Assembly: GCA_007118445.1 (NCBI GenBank)
Contig: SKRP01000262.1
Location: 1 to 30,864, forward strand
DNA length: 30,864 nt
Source of the DNA: Natronohydrobacter sp.
GTDB lineage: Bacteria > Pseudomonadota > Alphaproteobacteria > Rhodobacterales > Rhodobacteraceae
Direction: 5' to 3'
Shown: in pieces, positions 1 through 7,204 of the stretch
Layout: each line of letters starts with the position of its first letter
How positions within the stretch are numbered: the stretch's first letter is position 1
The notes under the pieces: model-generated
What the model was told of the DNA's origin: nothing
Seen by the model: only the letters and a program-made list of their open reading frames with translations
Databases searched by the model: none
Translations under genes and position numbers: made by a program

Positions 1-1523
1 AGGATATGCGTGCACAGCCGGTCAAGGAAGAAGCGGTCGTGCGAGATGATCACCGCGCAGCCCGCGAAATCCTCGAGCGCCGCTTCCAAAGCCTGCAAGG
101 TTTCCACATCCAGATCGTTGGTCGGCTCGTCGAGCAAAAGCACATTCCCGCCCGCGCGCAACAGCTTCGCCATATGCACCCGGTTGCGTTCCCCGCCGGA
201 TAGCAGCCCCACCTTCTTCTGCTGATCACCGCCCTTGAAGTTGAACGCCCCCACATAGGCGCGCGAATTGACCTCTGCATCGCCCAAGCTGATCACGTCC
301 AGCCCGTCCGAGATTTCCTCCCACACGGTCTTGTTCGCGTCCAGCGCGTCGCGCGACTGGTCCACATAGGCCAGTTTCACCGTGTCGCCGAATTCCACCG
401 TCCCCGCATCGGGCGTTTCCTGCCCGGTGAGCATCCGGAACAGTGTCGATTTCCCCGCGCCGTTCGGACCGATCACGCCGACAATGCCACCGGGGGGCAG
501 GGCGAAGCTCAGATCCTCGATCAGCAGACGGTCGCCATAACCCTTTTTCAACCCGTTGATCTCGATGACCTTGCCGCCCAGACGCGGGCCATTGGGGATG
601 ATGATCTGCGCGCGTCCGACCTTCTCGCGCTCGCTTTGCCCGGCCTTTTCCTCATAAGCCGCGATCCGGGCTTTCGATTTGGTCTGGCGGGCTTTCGCGC
701 CCGCGCGAATCCACTCAAGTTCGCGCTCCAGCGATTTCTGCCGCGCCTTGTCCTCGCGGGCTTCCTGCGCCAGCCGCTTGGCCTTCTGCTCCAGCCATGC
801 GGAATAATTGCCCTCATAGGGGATGCCCCGGCCACGGTCGAGTTCCAGGATCCAGCCGGTGATATCATCCAGGAAGTAGCGGTCATGGGTGACGATCAGG
901 ATCGTGCCCTTGTACTCGATCAGGTGCTTTTGCAGCCAGGCGATCGTTTCGGCGTCCAGATGGTTCGTAGGTTCATCCAGCAGCAGCATGTCAGGCGCTT
1001 CCAGCAGAAGCTTGCACAGCGCCACCCGGCGTTTCTCCCCGCCCGACAGGTTCGCCACCGACGCATCATCCGGCGGGCAGCGCAAAGCTTCCATCGCGAC
1101 ATCGATCTGGCTATCCAGATCCCACAGGTTCTCGGCGTCGATCTGGTCCTGCAGGGCGGCCATCTCATCAGCGGTTTCATCCGAGTAGTTCATCGCCAAT
1201 TCGTTATAGCGATCCAGCTTGCCCTGTTTTTCCGCAACCCCCAGCATGACATTGCCGCGCACATCAAGCGACTCGTCGAGTTGCGGCTCCTGCGGCAGAT
1301 AGCCCACTTTCGCGCCTTTCGCGGCCCAGGCCTCGCCGGTGAAATCCTTGTCCTGCCCTGCCATGATGCGCAACAGCGTGGACTTGCCCGCGCCATTGAC
1401 GCCCACAACCCCGATCTTCACACCGGGCAAGAAGTTCAGGCGGATGTTTTCAAAGCATTTCTTGCCGCCGGGATAGGTCTTGGACACACCATCCATGTGA
1501 TAGACAAACTGATAGGACGCCAT
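1..1523 (-). CDS. ettA: Energy-dependent translational throttle protein EttA (ABC-F ATPase), 3' end outside window
   Basis: Translating the minus strand from the ATG at 1523 gives 507 codons open to the window edge, against about 550 residues for the family, so roughly 45 C-terminal residues are missing. The protein begins MASYQFVYHMDGVSKTYPGG and carries two ABC ATPase domains and no membrane segments. Domain 1 has Walker A GVNGAGKST, signature LSGGEKRR and Walker B LLLDEPTNHLD. Domain 2 has Walker A GPNGAGKST, signature LSGGERNR and LLLDEPTNDLD. Between them lies the charged linker typical of ABC-F proteins. EttA-type proteins bind the ribosomal E site and gate entry into elongation according to the ATP/ADP ratio. 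The gene stands alone, divergent from the transporter block. Its leader contains a perfect inverted repeat at 1538-1558. Family assignment is secure; the function is inferred from the family. Confidence 0.95.
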   Translation of the reverse strand, partial: MASYQFVYHMDGVSKTYPGGKKCFENIRLNFLPGVKIGVVGVNGAGKSTLLRIMAGQDKDFTGEAWAAKGAKVGYLPQEPQLDESLDVRGNVMLGVAEKQGKLDRYNELAMNYSDETADEMAALQDQIDAENLWDLDSQIDVAMEALRCPPDDASVANLSGGEKRRVALCKLLLEAPDMLLLDEPTNHLDAETIAWLQKHLIEYKGTILIVTHDRYFLDDITGWILELDRGRGIPYEGNYSAWLEQKAKRLAQEAREDKARQKSLERELEWIRAGAKARQTKSKARIAAYEEKAGQSEREKVGRAQIIIPNGPRLGGKVIEINGLKKGYGDRLLIEDLSFALPPGGIVGVIGPNGAGKSTLFRMLTGQETPDAGTVEFGDTVKLAYVDQSRDALDANKTVWEEISDGLDVISLGDAEVNSRAYVGAFNFKGGDQQKKVGLLSGGERNRVHMAKLLRAGGNVLLLDEPTNDLDVETLQALEAALEDFAGCAVIISHDRFFLDRLCTHI

Positions 1524-1537
1524 GTTCTGCTCCGCGT

Positions 1538-1558
1538 GTGAAAGAAGTTGTCTTTCAC
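1538..1558 (-). promoter_or_regulatory. Perfect inverted repeat in the ettA leader
   Basis: Arms GTGAAAGA (1538-1545) and TCTTTCAC (1551-1558) are perfect complements around a 5-nt centre. The element lies 15 bases upstream of the ettA start. A possible promoter further upstream on the minus strand (TTGCAC, 17-nt spacer, TAGGTG, about 1556-1584) would place the repeat at the start of the transcript. It could be a repressor site or a leader hairpin; the sequence alone does not decide. Confidence 0.4.
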
Positions 1559-1642
1559 CTACTAGGGGCAGGGCAGGCGTGCAAGGCTTGAGCATCTGCG
1601 CAGTTTCCCCGGCGTCAGGTGACAAGATGACACGCAACGGGC

Positions 1643-1671
1643 TTGCAAAACGCATCCGACTGCGTGCTAAT
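1643..1671 (+). promoter_or_regulatory. Candidate promoter of the transporter/gamma-glutamylation block, with a dyad in its spacer
   Basis: A -35-like TTGCAA (1643-1648) and a -10-like GCTAAT (1666-1671) are separated by 17 bases, about 30 bases upstream of the first gene at 1701. The spacer contains the inverted repeat ACGCA-N6-TGCGT (1650-1665), which could be an operator. Each hexamer matches the sigma-70 consensus at only four of six positions, so this is a tentative call. Confidence 0.35.
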
Positions 1672-1700
1672 GGGCCAAACCCGACCACATCCAGAGCGCC

Positions 1701-2474
1701 ATGCCCGCCACCCCGGTTATCGAGATCCGCGATCTGCACAAGGCCTACGGGTCGCTCGAAGTGATCAAGGGCGTCAGCATCAACGCACAAAAGGGTGATG
1801 TGGTCTCGCTGATCGGGTCATCGGGGTCGGGTAAATCCACGCTGCTGCGCTGCTGCAACCTGCTCGAAGACAGCCAGCAGGGCGAAATCCTGTTCAACGG
1901 CGAGGCGGTTTTCTGGAAAGGGCAGGGGCTCGCGCGCCAGCCTGCCAATCGCGCGCAGGTCACGCGTATCCGCACCAATCTGTCGATGGTATTCCAGAGC
2001 TTCAACCTGTGGTCGCATATGACCGTGTTGCAGAATGTGATGGAAGCGCCGGTTTCCGTGCTGAAACAGGACCGCGCGACTGTAGAGCCGCGTGCCCGCG
2101 CGCTGCTCGACAAGGTGGGGATCGGCGACAAGGCCGATGTCTACCCCGCGCAGATGTCCGGCGGCCAGCAGCAACGCGCCGCCATCGCGCGCGCACTTTG
2201 CATGGAACCCGAGGCGCTTCTCTTCGACGAGCCCACCTCGGCGCTCGACCCGGAACTGGAGCAGGAAGTCATCCGCGTCATCAAGGCGCTGGCGGAAGAG
2301 GGGCGCACGATGCTGATCGTGACCCATGACATGCGCCTTGCGGCAGATGTGTCGGACCATGTGATATTCCTGCATGATGGCCGGATCGAGGAACAGGGAC
2401 CGCCTGCGTCCCTGTTCAAATCGCCGCAATCCACACGGCTCAGGCAATTTCTCAGCCATTCCATGATGGACTGA
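1701..2474 (+). CDS. Polar amino acid-type ABC transporter ATP-binding protein (HisP/OccP-like)
   Basis: This 257-residue protein is the cytoplasmic ATPase of an importer of the polar amino acid uptake family. It shows Walker A GSSGSGKST (residues 39-47), a Q-loop in VFQSFNLW, signature MSGGQQQR (about 152-159), Walker B LLFDEPTSALD with D176/E177, and the H-loop VTHD. The insert around residues 70-95 (NGEAVFWKGQGL...NRAQVTRIR) resembles histidine/octopine-type ATPases rather than GlnQ. It is the first gene of a plus-strand series with a binding protein and two permeases directly downstream, so the system is complete. Its location ahead of gamma-glutamylation genes suggests the substrate is a basic amino acid, an opine or a small amine. 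The family is clear; the substrate is not. Confidence 0.93.
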   Translation: MPATPVIEIRDLHKAYGSLEVIKGVSINAQKGDVVSLIGSSGSGKSTLLRCCNLLEDSQQGEILFNGEAVFWKGQGLARQPANRAQVTRIRTNLSMVFQSFNLWSHMTVLQNVMEAPVSVLKQDRATVEPRARALLDKVGIGDKADVYPAQMSGGQQQRAAIARALCMEPEALLFDEPTSALDPELEQEVIRVIKALAEEGRTMLIVTHDMRLAADVSDHVIFLHDGRIEEQGPPASLFKSPQSTRLRQFLSHSMMD

Positions 2475-2511
2475 GGACAACGACCCCAAAAACCAACAAG
2501 GGAGAAACGAC

Positions 2512-3243
2512 ATGAAAAAAACGGCACTGACACTTACCGCGCTGGCCTTCATGGCCTCGGGCGCGATGGCGCAGGATGTGGTCCGCATCGGCACGGAAGG
2601 GGCCTATCCTCCGTGGAACTTCATTAATGACGCCAATGAAGTGGTCGGGTATGAGATCGATCTCGGCAATGAAATCTGCCGCCGTGCCGGACTGACCTGC
2701 GAATGGGTGCTCAATGACTGGGACACGATCATTCCCAATCTGGTGTCCGGCAATTATGATGTGATCATGGCCGGCATGAGCATCACCGAAGCGCGCAGCC
2801 AGGTGATTTCCTTCACGACCAATTACCTGCCTTCGGACCCATCGGCCTATATGGCTTTGGCAGGGACAGATGCTTCGGTCATCGAGGATGGCGTGATTGC
2901 TGTGCAGTCGAACACTGTGCAGGCGGGTATTGTGGCCGATGGCACTGCCGACGGGCTGGAATTCCCGACGCCTGATGAAACCATCTCGGCTGTCCGCAAT
3001 GGCGAAGCCGATGCGGTGCTTGCGGACAAGAATTTCCTGCAGCCCTATGTGGACGATTCGGGTGGCGATCTGGTCTTTATCGGCGATGATTTCTACCCCG
3101 GCGCTGGTACGGGCGCAGGGATCCGGCAGTCTGATGACGAATTGCGCGAGACTTTCAGCTCAATCATCATGGAAATGCGCGAGGATGGCTCGATCAATGC
3201 GCTGATCGAGGAATGGTTCGGCGACGGTATCGCCAAGTTCTGA
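2512..3243 (+). CDS. Periplasmic substrate-binding protein of the polar amino acid family (family 3)
   Basis: This 243-residue protein starts with a classical signal peptide (MKKTALTLTALAFMASGAMA, cleavage before QDVVRIG). The mature part fits family 3 solute-binding proteins: GTEGAYPPWNFIN near the N-terminus, VGYEIDLGNEICRRAGLTCEW, and VIMAGMSITEARSQVISFT. The spacing and the Cys residues in the EICRRAGLTC segment recall HisJ/ArgT-like cationic amino acid binders. It would capture the substrate in the periplasm and deliver it to the two permeases. A good ribosome site (AAGGGAGAA) precedes the ATG, 37 bases after the ATPase gene. A strong hairpin follows the stop codon. The ligand cannot be read from the sequence. 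Confidence 0.93.
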   Translation: MKKTALTLTALAFMASGAMAQDVVRIGTEGAYPPWNFINDANEVVGYEIDLGNEICRRAGLTCEWVLNDWDTIIPNLVSGNYDVIMAGMSITEARSQVISFTTNYLPSDPSAYMALAGTDASVIEDGVIAVQSNTVQAGIVADGTADGLEFPTPDETISAVRNGEADAVLADKNFLQPYVDDSGGDLVFIGDDFYPGAGTGAGIRQSDDELRETFSSIIMEMREDGSINALIEEWFGDGIAKF

Positions 3244-3257
3244 TCCCCTTGTGATCC

Positions 3258-3289
3258 CCCCGCGCGGCCCGCTCAGGTGCCGCGCGGGG
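3258..3289 (+). other. Strong intercistronic hairpin after the binding-protein gene
   Basis: Arms CCCCGCGCGGC (3258-3268) and GCCGCGCGGGG (3279-3289) form an 11-bp perfect GC stem with a 10-nt loop. No T-run follows, and the first permease starts 18 bases later. This position, after the binding-protein gene and before the permeases, is where importer operons often carry mRNA-stabilising stems that raise binding-protein levels relative to the membrane subunits. That role is inferred. Confidence 0.6.
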
Positions 3290-3307
3290 CAATATCGGGC
3301 CATCACC

Positions 3308-4192
3308 ATGTTCGCTTTCTGCATTGATCCTGCGACACTGCCGCAATGGCAATGGTTTGCCTGTTACCTGACCACGCCTACCCATTTCGCCTTCTACCGC
3401 TCCTTTCTGATGGTGCTGTTGCTACTGGCCATCACGGCACCTGTGGCTCTGGGCATGGGATTGCTGGGGGCGATGGCCGTGCGCTCGCGCATCTGGCCGG
3501 TCAGTTGGCTGGGCAAGGGCTATGTCAATATCGTGCGCGGCGTGCCCGATATCGTGTTTTTCATGTTCGTGCCCATCGCGCTGGGCCAAGGGATCGAGTG
3601 GGTCTGGCATCATATCCAATGCCCTGACTGGGACCAGCCGATCCGGCAGGGCAATGATTTCATCGTTTGCCGCGAGGCGAAAATCCCCGGCGTGAATGCG
3701 CCCGCCTGGGTGCGCGATGTCTATGCCTTCGGCATGGCCGTCATCGCCTTCGCCCTCGTATTCGGCGCGTTTGCCGCCAATACGCTTTACGGTGCGATGC
3801 AGGCCATCCCGAAAGCCCAGATTGAAACCGCCGAAGCCTACGGCATGACCCCGGCCCAGACCTTCCGGCGTATCATCATGCCGCAGATGTGGGTCTATGC
3901 GCTGCCGGGTCTGTCAAATATCTGGCAGATTCTGATCAAGGCCACGCCGCTCCTGTTCCTTCTCGGGCTGCAGGATGCAGTCTACTGGGCGCGCGAACTC
4001 GGCGGCCAGAAAACCTCGCTCTACACCTATCCCCACCCTGACTGGCGCGTGTGGTATTTCCTTGTTCTGCTGTGTTTCTACCTGTTTCTGACATGGATCT
4101 CCGAACGCAGCTTCGCGCGCCTGAATGCCCGCCTCTCTCGCGGACAAGCCACCGCCGCAGGCGAACGCATGCGAAAGGCAGCGGCCGCATGA
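3308..4192 (+). CDS. ABC transporter permease, HisQ/HisM family (first subunit)
   Basis: This 294-residue membrane protein belongs to the polar amino acid permeases. An upstream in-frame ATG at 3251 would add 19 residues encoded by the hairpin region, so the ATG at 3308 (MFAFCIDPATLPQW) is preferred. It has about five hydrophobic segments and a clear EAA loop (AIPKAQIETAEAYGMTPAQTFRRIIMPQ), the contact site for the ATPase. A polar insert with two cysteines (CPDWDQPIRQGNDFIVC) lies between segments, probably on the periplasmic side. It pairs with the second permease downstream to form the channel. The stop is followed by a repeat element before the next gene. Confidence 0.9.
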   Translation: MFAFCIDPATLPQWQWFACYLTTPTHFAFYRSFLMVLLLLAITAPVALGMGLLGAMAVRSRIWPVSWLGKGYVNIVRGVPDIVFFMFVPIALGQGIEWVWHHIQCPDWDQPIRQGNDFIVCREAKIPGVNAPAWVRDVYAFGMAVIAFALVFGAFAANTLYGAMQAIPKAQIETAEAYGMTPAQTFRRIIMPQMWVYALPGLSNIWQILIKATPLLFLLGLQDAVYWARELGGQKTSLYTYPHPDWRVWYFLVLLCFYLFLTWISERSFARLNARLSRGQATAAGERMRKAAAA

Positions 4193-4197
4193 TCTGT

Positions 4198-4253
4198 TTC
4201 ATCTTGCCAAAAATACTCCGGGGGGCGGCGCAGCCGGGGGGGCAGCGCCCCCC
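4198..4253 (+). repeat. Extragenic repeat element with hairpin, copy 1
   Basis: A 21-nt core starts TTCATCTTGC and ends ATACTC (4198-4218), six bases after a stop codon. It is followed by a G-run region and a stem GGGGGGC (4237-4243)/GCCCCCC (4247-4253) with a 3-nt loop. The core recurs at 24576-24596 with a single mismatch. From memory, similar AT-rich cores followed by G/C-run stems are common between genes in Rhodobacteraceae genomes. It behaves like a REP-type element. Confidence 0.6.
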
Positions 4254-4283
4254 ACACTGTCCCAACACTGCAGGGGACGTCTG

Positions 4284-5135
4284 ATGAGAACCTGCGCCGA
4301 GAGCTTCAACGCCTATATCCTGCGCGCGCTCGGGCGCGACTATGGCGAACGGCTCTTGCCGCGCAATCTCGATATCACGTTTTGCGACCAGGTCTTCCTG
4401 ATCGGCAGCGGCTTGATCTGGACCCTCTATTTCGCGGCGCTCGCCATCTTCATCGGCTTCTTTCTGGCCGTCGCCGTGGCCGTCGCGAAATTCAGCGAAA
4501 ACCCATGGCTGTCACGCCCGGCCAGCACCTTCATCTTCGTCTTTCGCGGCTCGCCGCTCTTCATCCAGTTCTTTTTCTTCTACTCGGCCTTTGTGCTTCT
4601 GCCCCGCACCGGCATCGAGGTTCCGCTCGGCTTCACCACCCTCACGGTCAACACCTCTGCGCTCACCACAGCACAGGTCGGCGGGTTGTTCGTTCTGGTC
4701 CTCAACACCACCGCCTATTCGGCAGAGCTTTTCGTGGGCGCGCTGCGTTCGATCCCCAAGGGCGATCTCGAAGCGGCGGACGCTTACGGCCTGTCGGGCT
4801 TCACCAAATTCCGCCGCGTGGTGTTTCCGTCCATGCTGCGCCTCGCCTGGCCCAGCTACACCAATGAGGCGATTTTTCTCACCCATTCCACCACGCTGGT
4901 GTTTCTCTCAGCCTTCCCCGCGCGCCAGCAATCGGGCGAGGCGTTCTATTACGCGCGTTATTTCGTCGATCAGACCTTCAACCCCTTTGTCGGCTATCCG
5001 ATCGTGGCCGCCTATTTCATCCTGCTCACCCTCGCGATCATCGGCCTTTTCGGTATTGCCAACCGGCGGCTGAACCGGCATCTGCCCAAGGCGGCGCGCC
5101 AGCGCCTGACCTTCCGTCCGAGATATCTGCGGTGA
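4284..5135 (+). CDS. ABC transporter permease, HisM/HisQ family (second subunit)
   Basis: This is a 283-residue permease starting MRTCAESFNAYILRALGRDYGERLL. The frame is open from 4125, but that extension would overlap the previous gene and translate the repeat element. The ATG at 4284 has a GGGGA ribosome site upstream and is chosen. Several transmembrane segments are visible, for example LIWTLYFAALAIFIGFFLAVAVAVA. The RGSPLFIQFFFFYSAF segment and the EAA loop SIPKGDLEAADAYGLSGFTKFRRVVFPSM are characteristic of the family. It forms the membrane channel with the first permease. Only three bases separate its stop from the following ligase gene, which ties transport to gamma-glutamylation. Confidence 0.9.
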   Translation: MRTCAESFNAYILRALGRDYGERLLPRNLDITFCDQVFLIGSGLIWTLYFAALAIFIGFFLAVAVAVAKFSENPWLSRPASTFIFVFRGSPLFIQFFFFYSAFVLLPRTGIEVPLGFTTLTVNTSALTTAQVGGLFVLVLNTTAYSAELFVGALRSIPKGDLEAADAYGLSGFTKFRRVVFPSMLRLAWPSYTNEAIFLTHSTTLVFLSAFPARQQSGEAFYYARYFVDQTFNPFVGYPIVAAYFILLTLAIIGLFGIANRRLNRHLPKAARQRLTFRPRYLR

Positions 5136-5138
5136 TCC

Positions 5139-6464
5139 ATGACACCTGACCCTGCGCTGTTGCGCAATATCCGCGTGGCCGTGGCTGATCTGAATGGTCA
5201 GGCGCGGGCCAAGCGCGTGCCTGCGGCACAATATGACAAGCTGATGCAAGGCGCGGCCAAGATGCCGCTTTCAGCGCTCAATCTCGATATCTGGGGCAAT
5301 GATATCGAAGGCAGCCCGCTCGTGTTCGAGACGGGTGACGCCGATGGCTTCCTGCGCCCGACCGAGCGCGGGCTCTTGCCCATGCCCTGGATCGGGTCAG
5401 ATGCCGGGCTTCTGCCAATGTGGATGTATCACGCCGATGGCCGCCCCTTCGAGGGCGACCCGCGCCATGCACTCGCCCGGATCAAGACGCAGCTGGACGC
5501 GAAAGGCTGGCGCGCTGTGACCGCGACCGAGCTGGAATTCTACCTGATCGACGATAGCGAGGGCGATTTCCAGCCCCCGCGCAGCCCGGTCTCGGGGCGG
5601 CGCGCGACCGGGGCGGCGACACTCTCGATGCGGATGCTCGATGAATATAACGCCTTTTTCGATGCGCTCTATGAAGGGTGCGAGGCGATGGGGATCGACG
5701 CCGACACTGCCACATCCGAGGCCGGACCGGGCCAGTTCGAGATCAACCTGAACCACAGCGATGACCCGTTGAGAATGGCGGATGACACATGGCTGTTCAA
5801 GATCCTGATCCGCAGGCTCGCGCGCGCGCATGGGATGGCGGCAAGCTTCATGGCCAAACCCTATCCGGCGACCTCGGGCAACGGGCTGCATCTGCATGTC
5901 TCGATCCTCGACCGCCACGGGCGCAACATTTTCGACAATGGCGGGCCAGAGGGGACGCAGGCGCTGCACCATGCCATCGGCGGGGTGCTGCATCTCATGC
6001 CCGCCTCGACCCTGATTTTCGCGCCCCATGCCAACAGCTTTGACCGGCTGGTGCCCCATGCCCATGCGCCCACGGGGATCGCCTGGGCCTATGAGAACCG
6101 CACGGCCGCGGTCCGGGTGCCGCTCGGGCCGGGAAAAGCGCGCCGTTTCGAGCAGCGTGTCGCGGGCGGCGATGTGAACCCTTATCTGCTGATGGCCGCC
6201 ACGCTGGGCGCAGCGCTGGTCGGGCTGGAAGAGCAGATCGCTCCGCCCGCGCCGGTCACCGGCGACGCCTATGCGCAGGACCTGCCGCAGATCCCGGCCA
6301 CATGGGCCGGGGCAGTGACAGCGTTTGAAAACGAGCCCTTGATGTTGCGGCTGTTTGATCCGATGTTGATCGACAACCTGATCCGCACAAAACGTCAGGA
6401 AATGACCGGTGTGGCTCAGCTATCCGATCAGGCGGTGCGCGATCTCTATCTGGACACAGTCTGA
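5139..6464 (+). CDS. Glutamine synthetase-family gamma-glutamyl-amine ligase (PuuA-like), first copy
   Basis: This 441-residue protein has the glutamine synthetase fold. It shows a short beta-grasp start (IRVAVADLNGQARAKRVP) and the catalytic domain motifs ELEFYL, EAGPGQFEINL, FMAKPYPATSGNGLHLHVS, FAPHANSFDRL and YENRTAAVRVPLGP, with ARRFEQRVAGGDVNPYL near the end. PuuA-type enzymes join glutamate to the amino group of putrescine or another amine using ATP. It is probably not the housekeeping glutamine synthetase: it differs at the N-terminus and lies in an operon with an amidotransferase, a second ligase and an amine oxidase. The exact amine is unknown. Gamma-glutamylmethylamide synthetase is an alternative of the same family. 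Translation is probably coupled to the permease gene three bases upstream. Confidence 0.88.
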   Translation: MTPDPALLRNIRVAVADLNGQARAKRVPAAQYDKLMQGAAKMPLSALNLDIWGNDIEGSPLVFETGDADGFLRPTERGLLPMPWIGSDAGLLPMWMYHADGRPFEGDPRHALARIKTQLDAKGWRAVTATELEFYLIDDSEGDFQPPRSPVSGRRATGAATLSMRMLDEYNAFFDALYEGCEAMGIDADTATSEAGPGQFEINLNHSDDPLRMADDTWLFKILIRRLARAHGMAASFMAKPYPATSGNGLHLHVSILDRHGRNIFDNGGPEGTQALHHAIGGVLHLMPASTLIFAPHANSFDRLVPHAHAPTGIAWAYENRTAAVRVPLGPGKARRFEQRVAGGDVNPYLLMAATLGAALVGLEEQIAPPAPVTGDAYAQDLPQIPATWAGAVTAFENEPLMLRLFDPMLIDNLIRTKRQEMTGVAQLSDQAVRDLYLDTV

Positions 6465-6499
6465 GCCTTGCGCCGCATCCAAATGAAACGAGCGAAGAC

Positions 6500-7204
6500 A
6501 TGAAAATCGGCATCCTGCAAACCGGCCAATCGCCCGAAGATTTGCGCGAAACTCTGGGTGAATACCCCGCCATGTTCGAGCGCCTGCTTGCAGGACACGG
6601 CTTTGCTTTCGCCACATGGCATGTCGAGGCGATGCAGTTTCCGGCTTCCGTCCATGACGCCGATGGCTGGCTGATCACCGGATCGCGCCACGGGGTGTAT
6701 GAGGATCATCCTTTCATCGCGCCACTCGCGCAATTCACGCGTGACGCGCTCAAGGCGCAAGTGCCGGTCGTGGGCATCTGTTTCGGCCATCAGCTCATGG
6801 CGCAGGCACTGGGCGGCCGGGTCGAGAAATTCGAGGGCGGCTGGGCCGTGGGCGCGCAGGAGTATGATTTCGGTGGCGAGACTCTGACCCTGAATGCCTG
6901 GCATCAGGATCAGGTCATCACCCCGCCCGAGGGCGCGCAGGTGCTGGCCAGCAACGCCTTTTGCGCCTATGCCGCGCTGGGCTATGGCCGCCTTGGCTAT
7001 TCCGTGCAGCCCCATCCCGAATTCGAGGATGATTTCATTCAGGGGCTGATCGACACGCGCGGGCGCGGCGTGGTGCCGGACACGCTCTTGCAGGCGGCGC
7101 AGGAACGGCAGGGCGGGGCGCGACACGCGGGCCGGATCGCCACACAGATCGCGCAGCATTTCAAGACCCATGCGCGTCAAACCACGTCTTCGGAGGCCCC
7201 ATGA
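6500..7204 (+). CDS. Class I (type 1) glutamine amidotransferase-like hydrolase
   Basis: This 234-residue protein is a GuaA-like class I amidotransferase domain standing alone. The nucleophile elbow VVGICFGHQLMAQALGG supplies Cys94, and YSVQPHPEFE supplies His172 and Glu174, so the triad is complete. In gamma-glutamylation pathways a related hydrolase (PuuD) removes glutamate from gamma-glutamyl-GABA; here it could hydrolyse a gamma-glutamyl product, or act as a glutaminase partner. It is less similar to PuuD than to the GMP-synthase-type domain, so the assigned role rests mainly on context. It sits between two ligase genes and overlaps the second by four bases (ATGA). Confidence 0.85.
   Translation: MKIGILQTGQSPEDLRETLGEYPAMFERLLAGHGFAFATWHVEAMQFPASVHDADGWLITGSRHGVYEDHPFIAPLAQFTRDALKAQVPVVGICFGHQLMAQALGGRVEKFEGGWAVGAQEYDFGGETLTLNAWHQDQVITPPEGAQVLASNAFCAYAALGYGRLGYSVQPHPEFEDDFIQGLIDTRGRGVVPDTLLQAAQERQGGARHAGRIATQIAQHFKTHARQTTSSEAP

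Noticed and set aside
636..1541. 301-residue plus-strand frame opposite ettA
   Set aside because: ettA is continuous on the minus strand with both ATPase domains; the antisense frame is compositionally a shadow.
4125..4283. 53-codon N-terminal extension of the second permease
   Set aside because: It overlaps the previous gene, translates the repeat element, and is unlike permease N-termini; the ATG at 4284 has a ribosome site.
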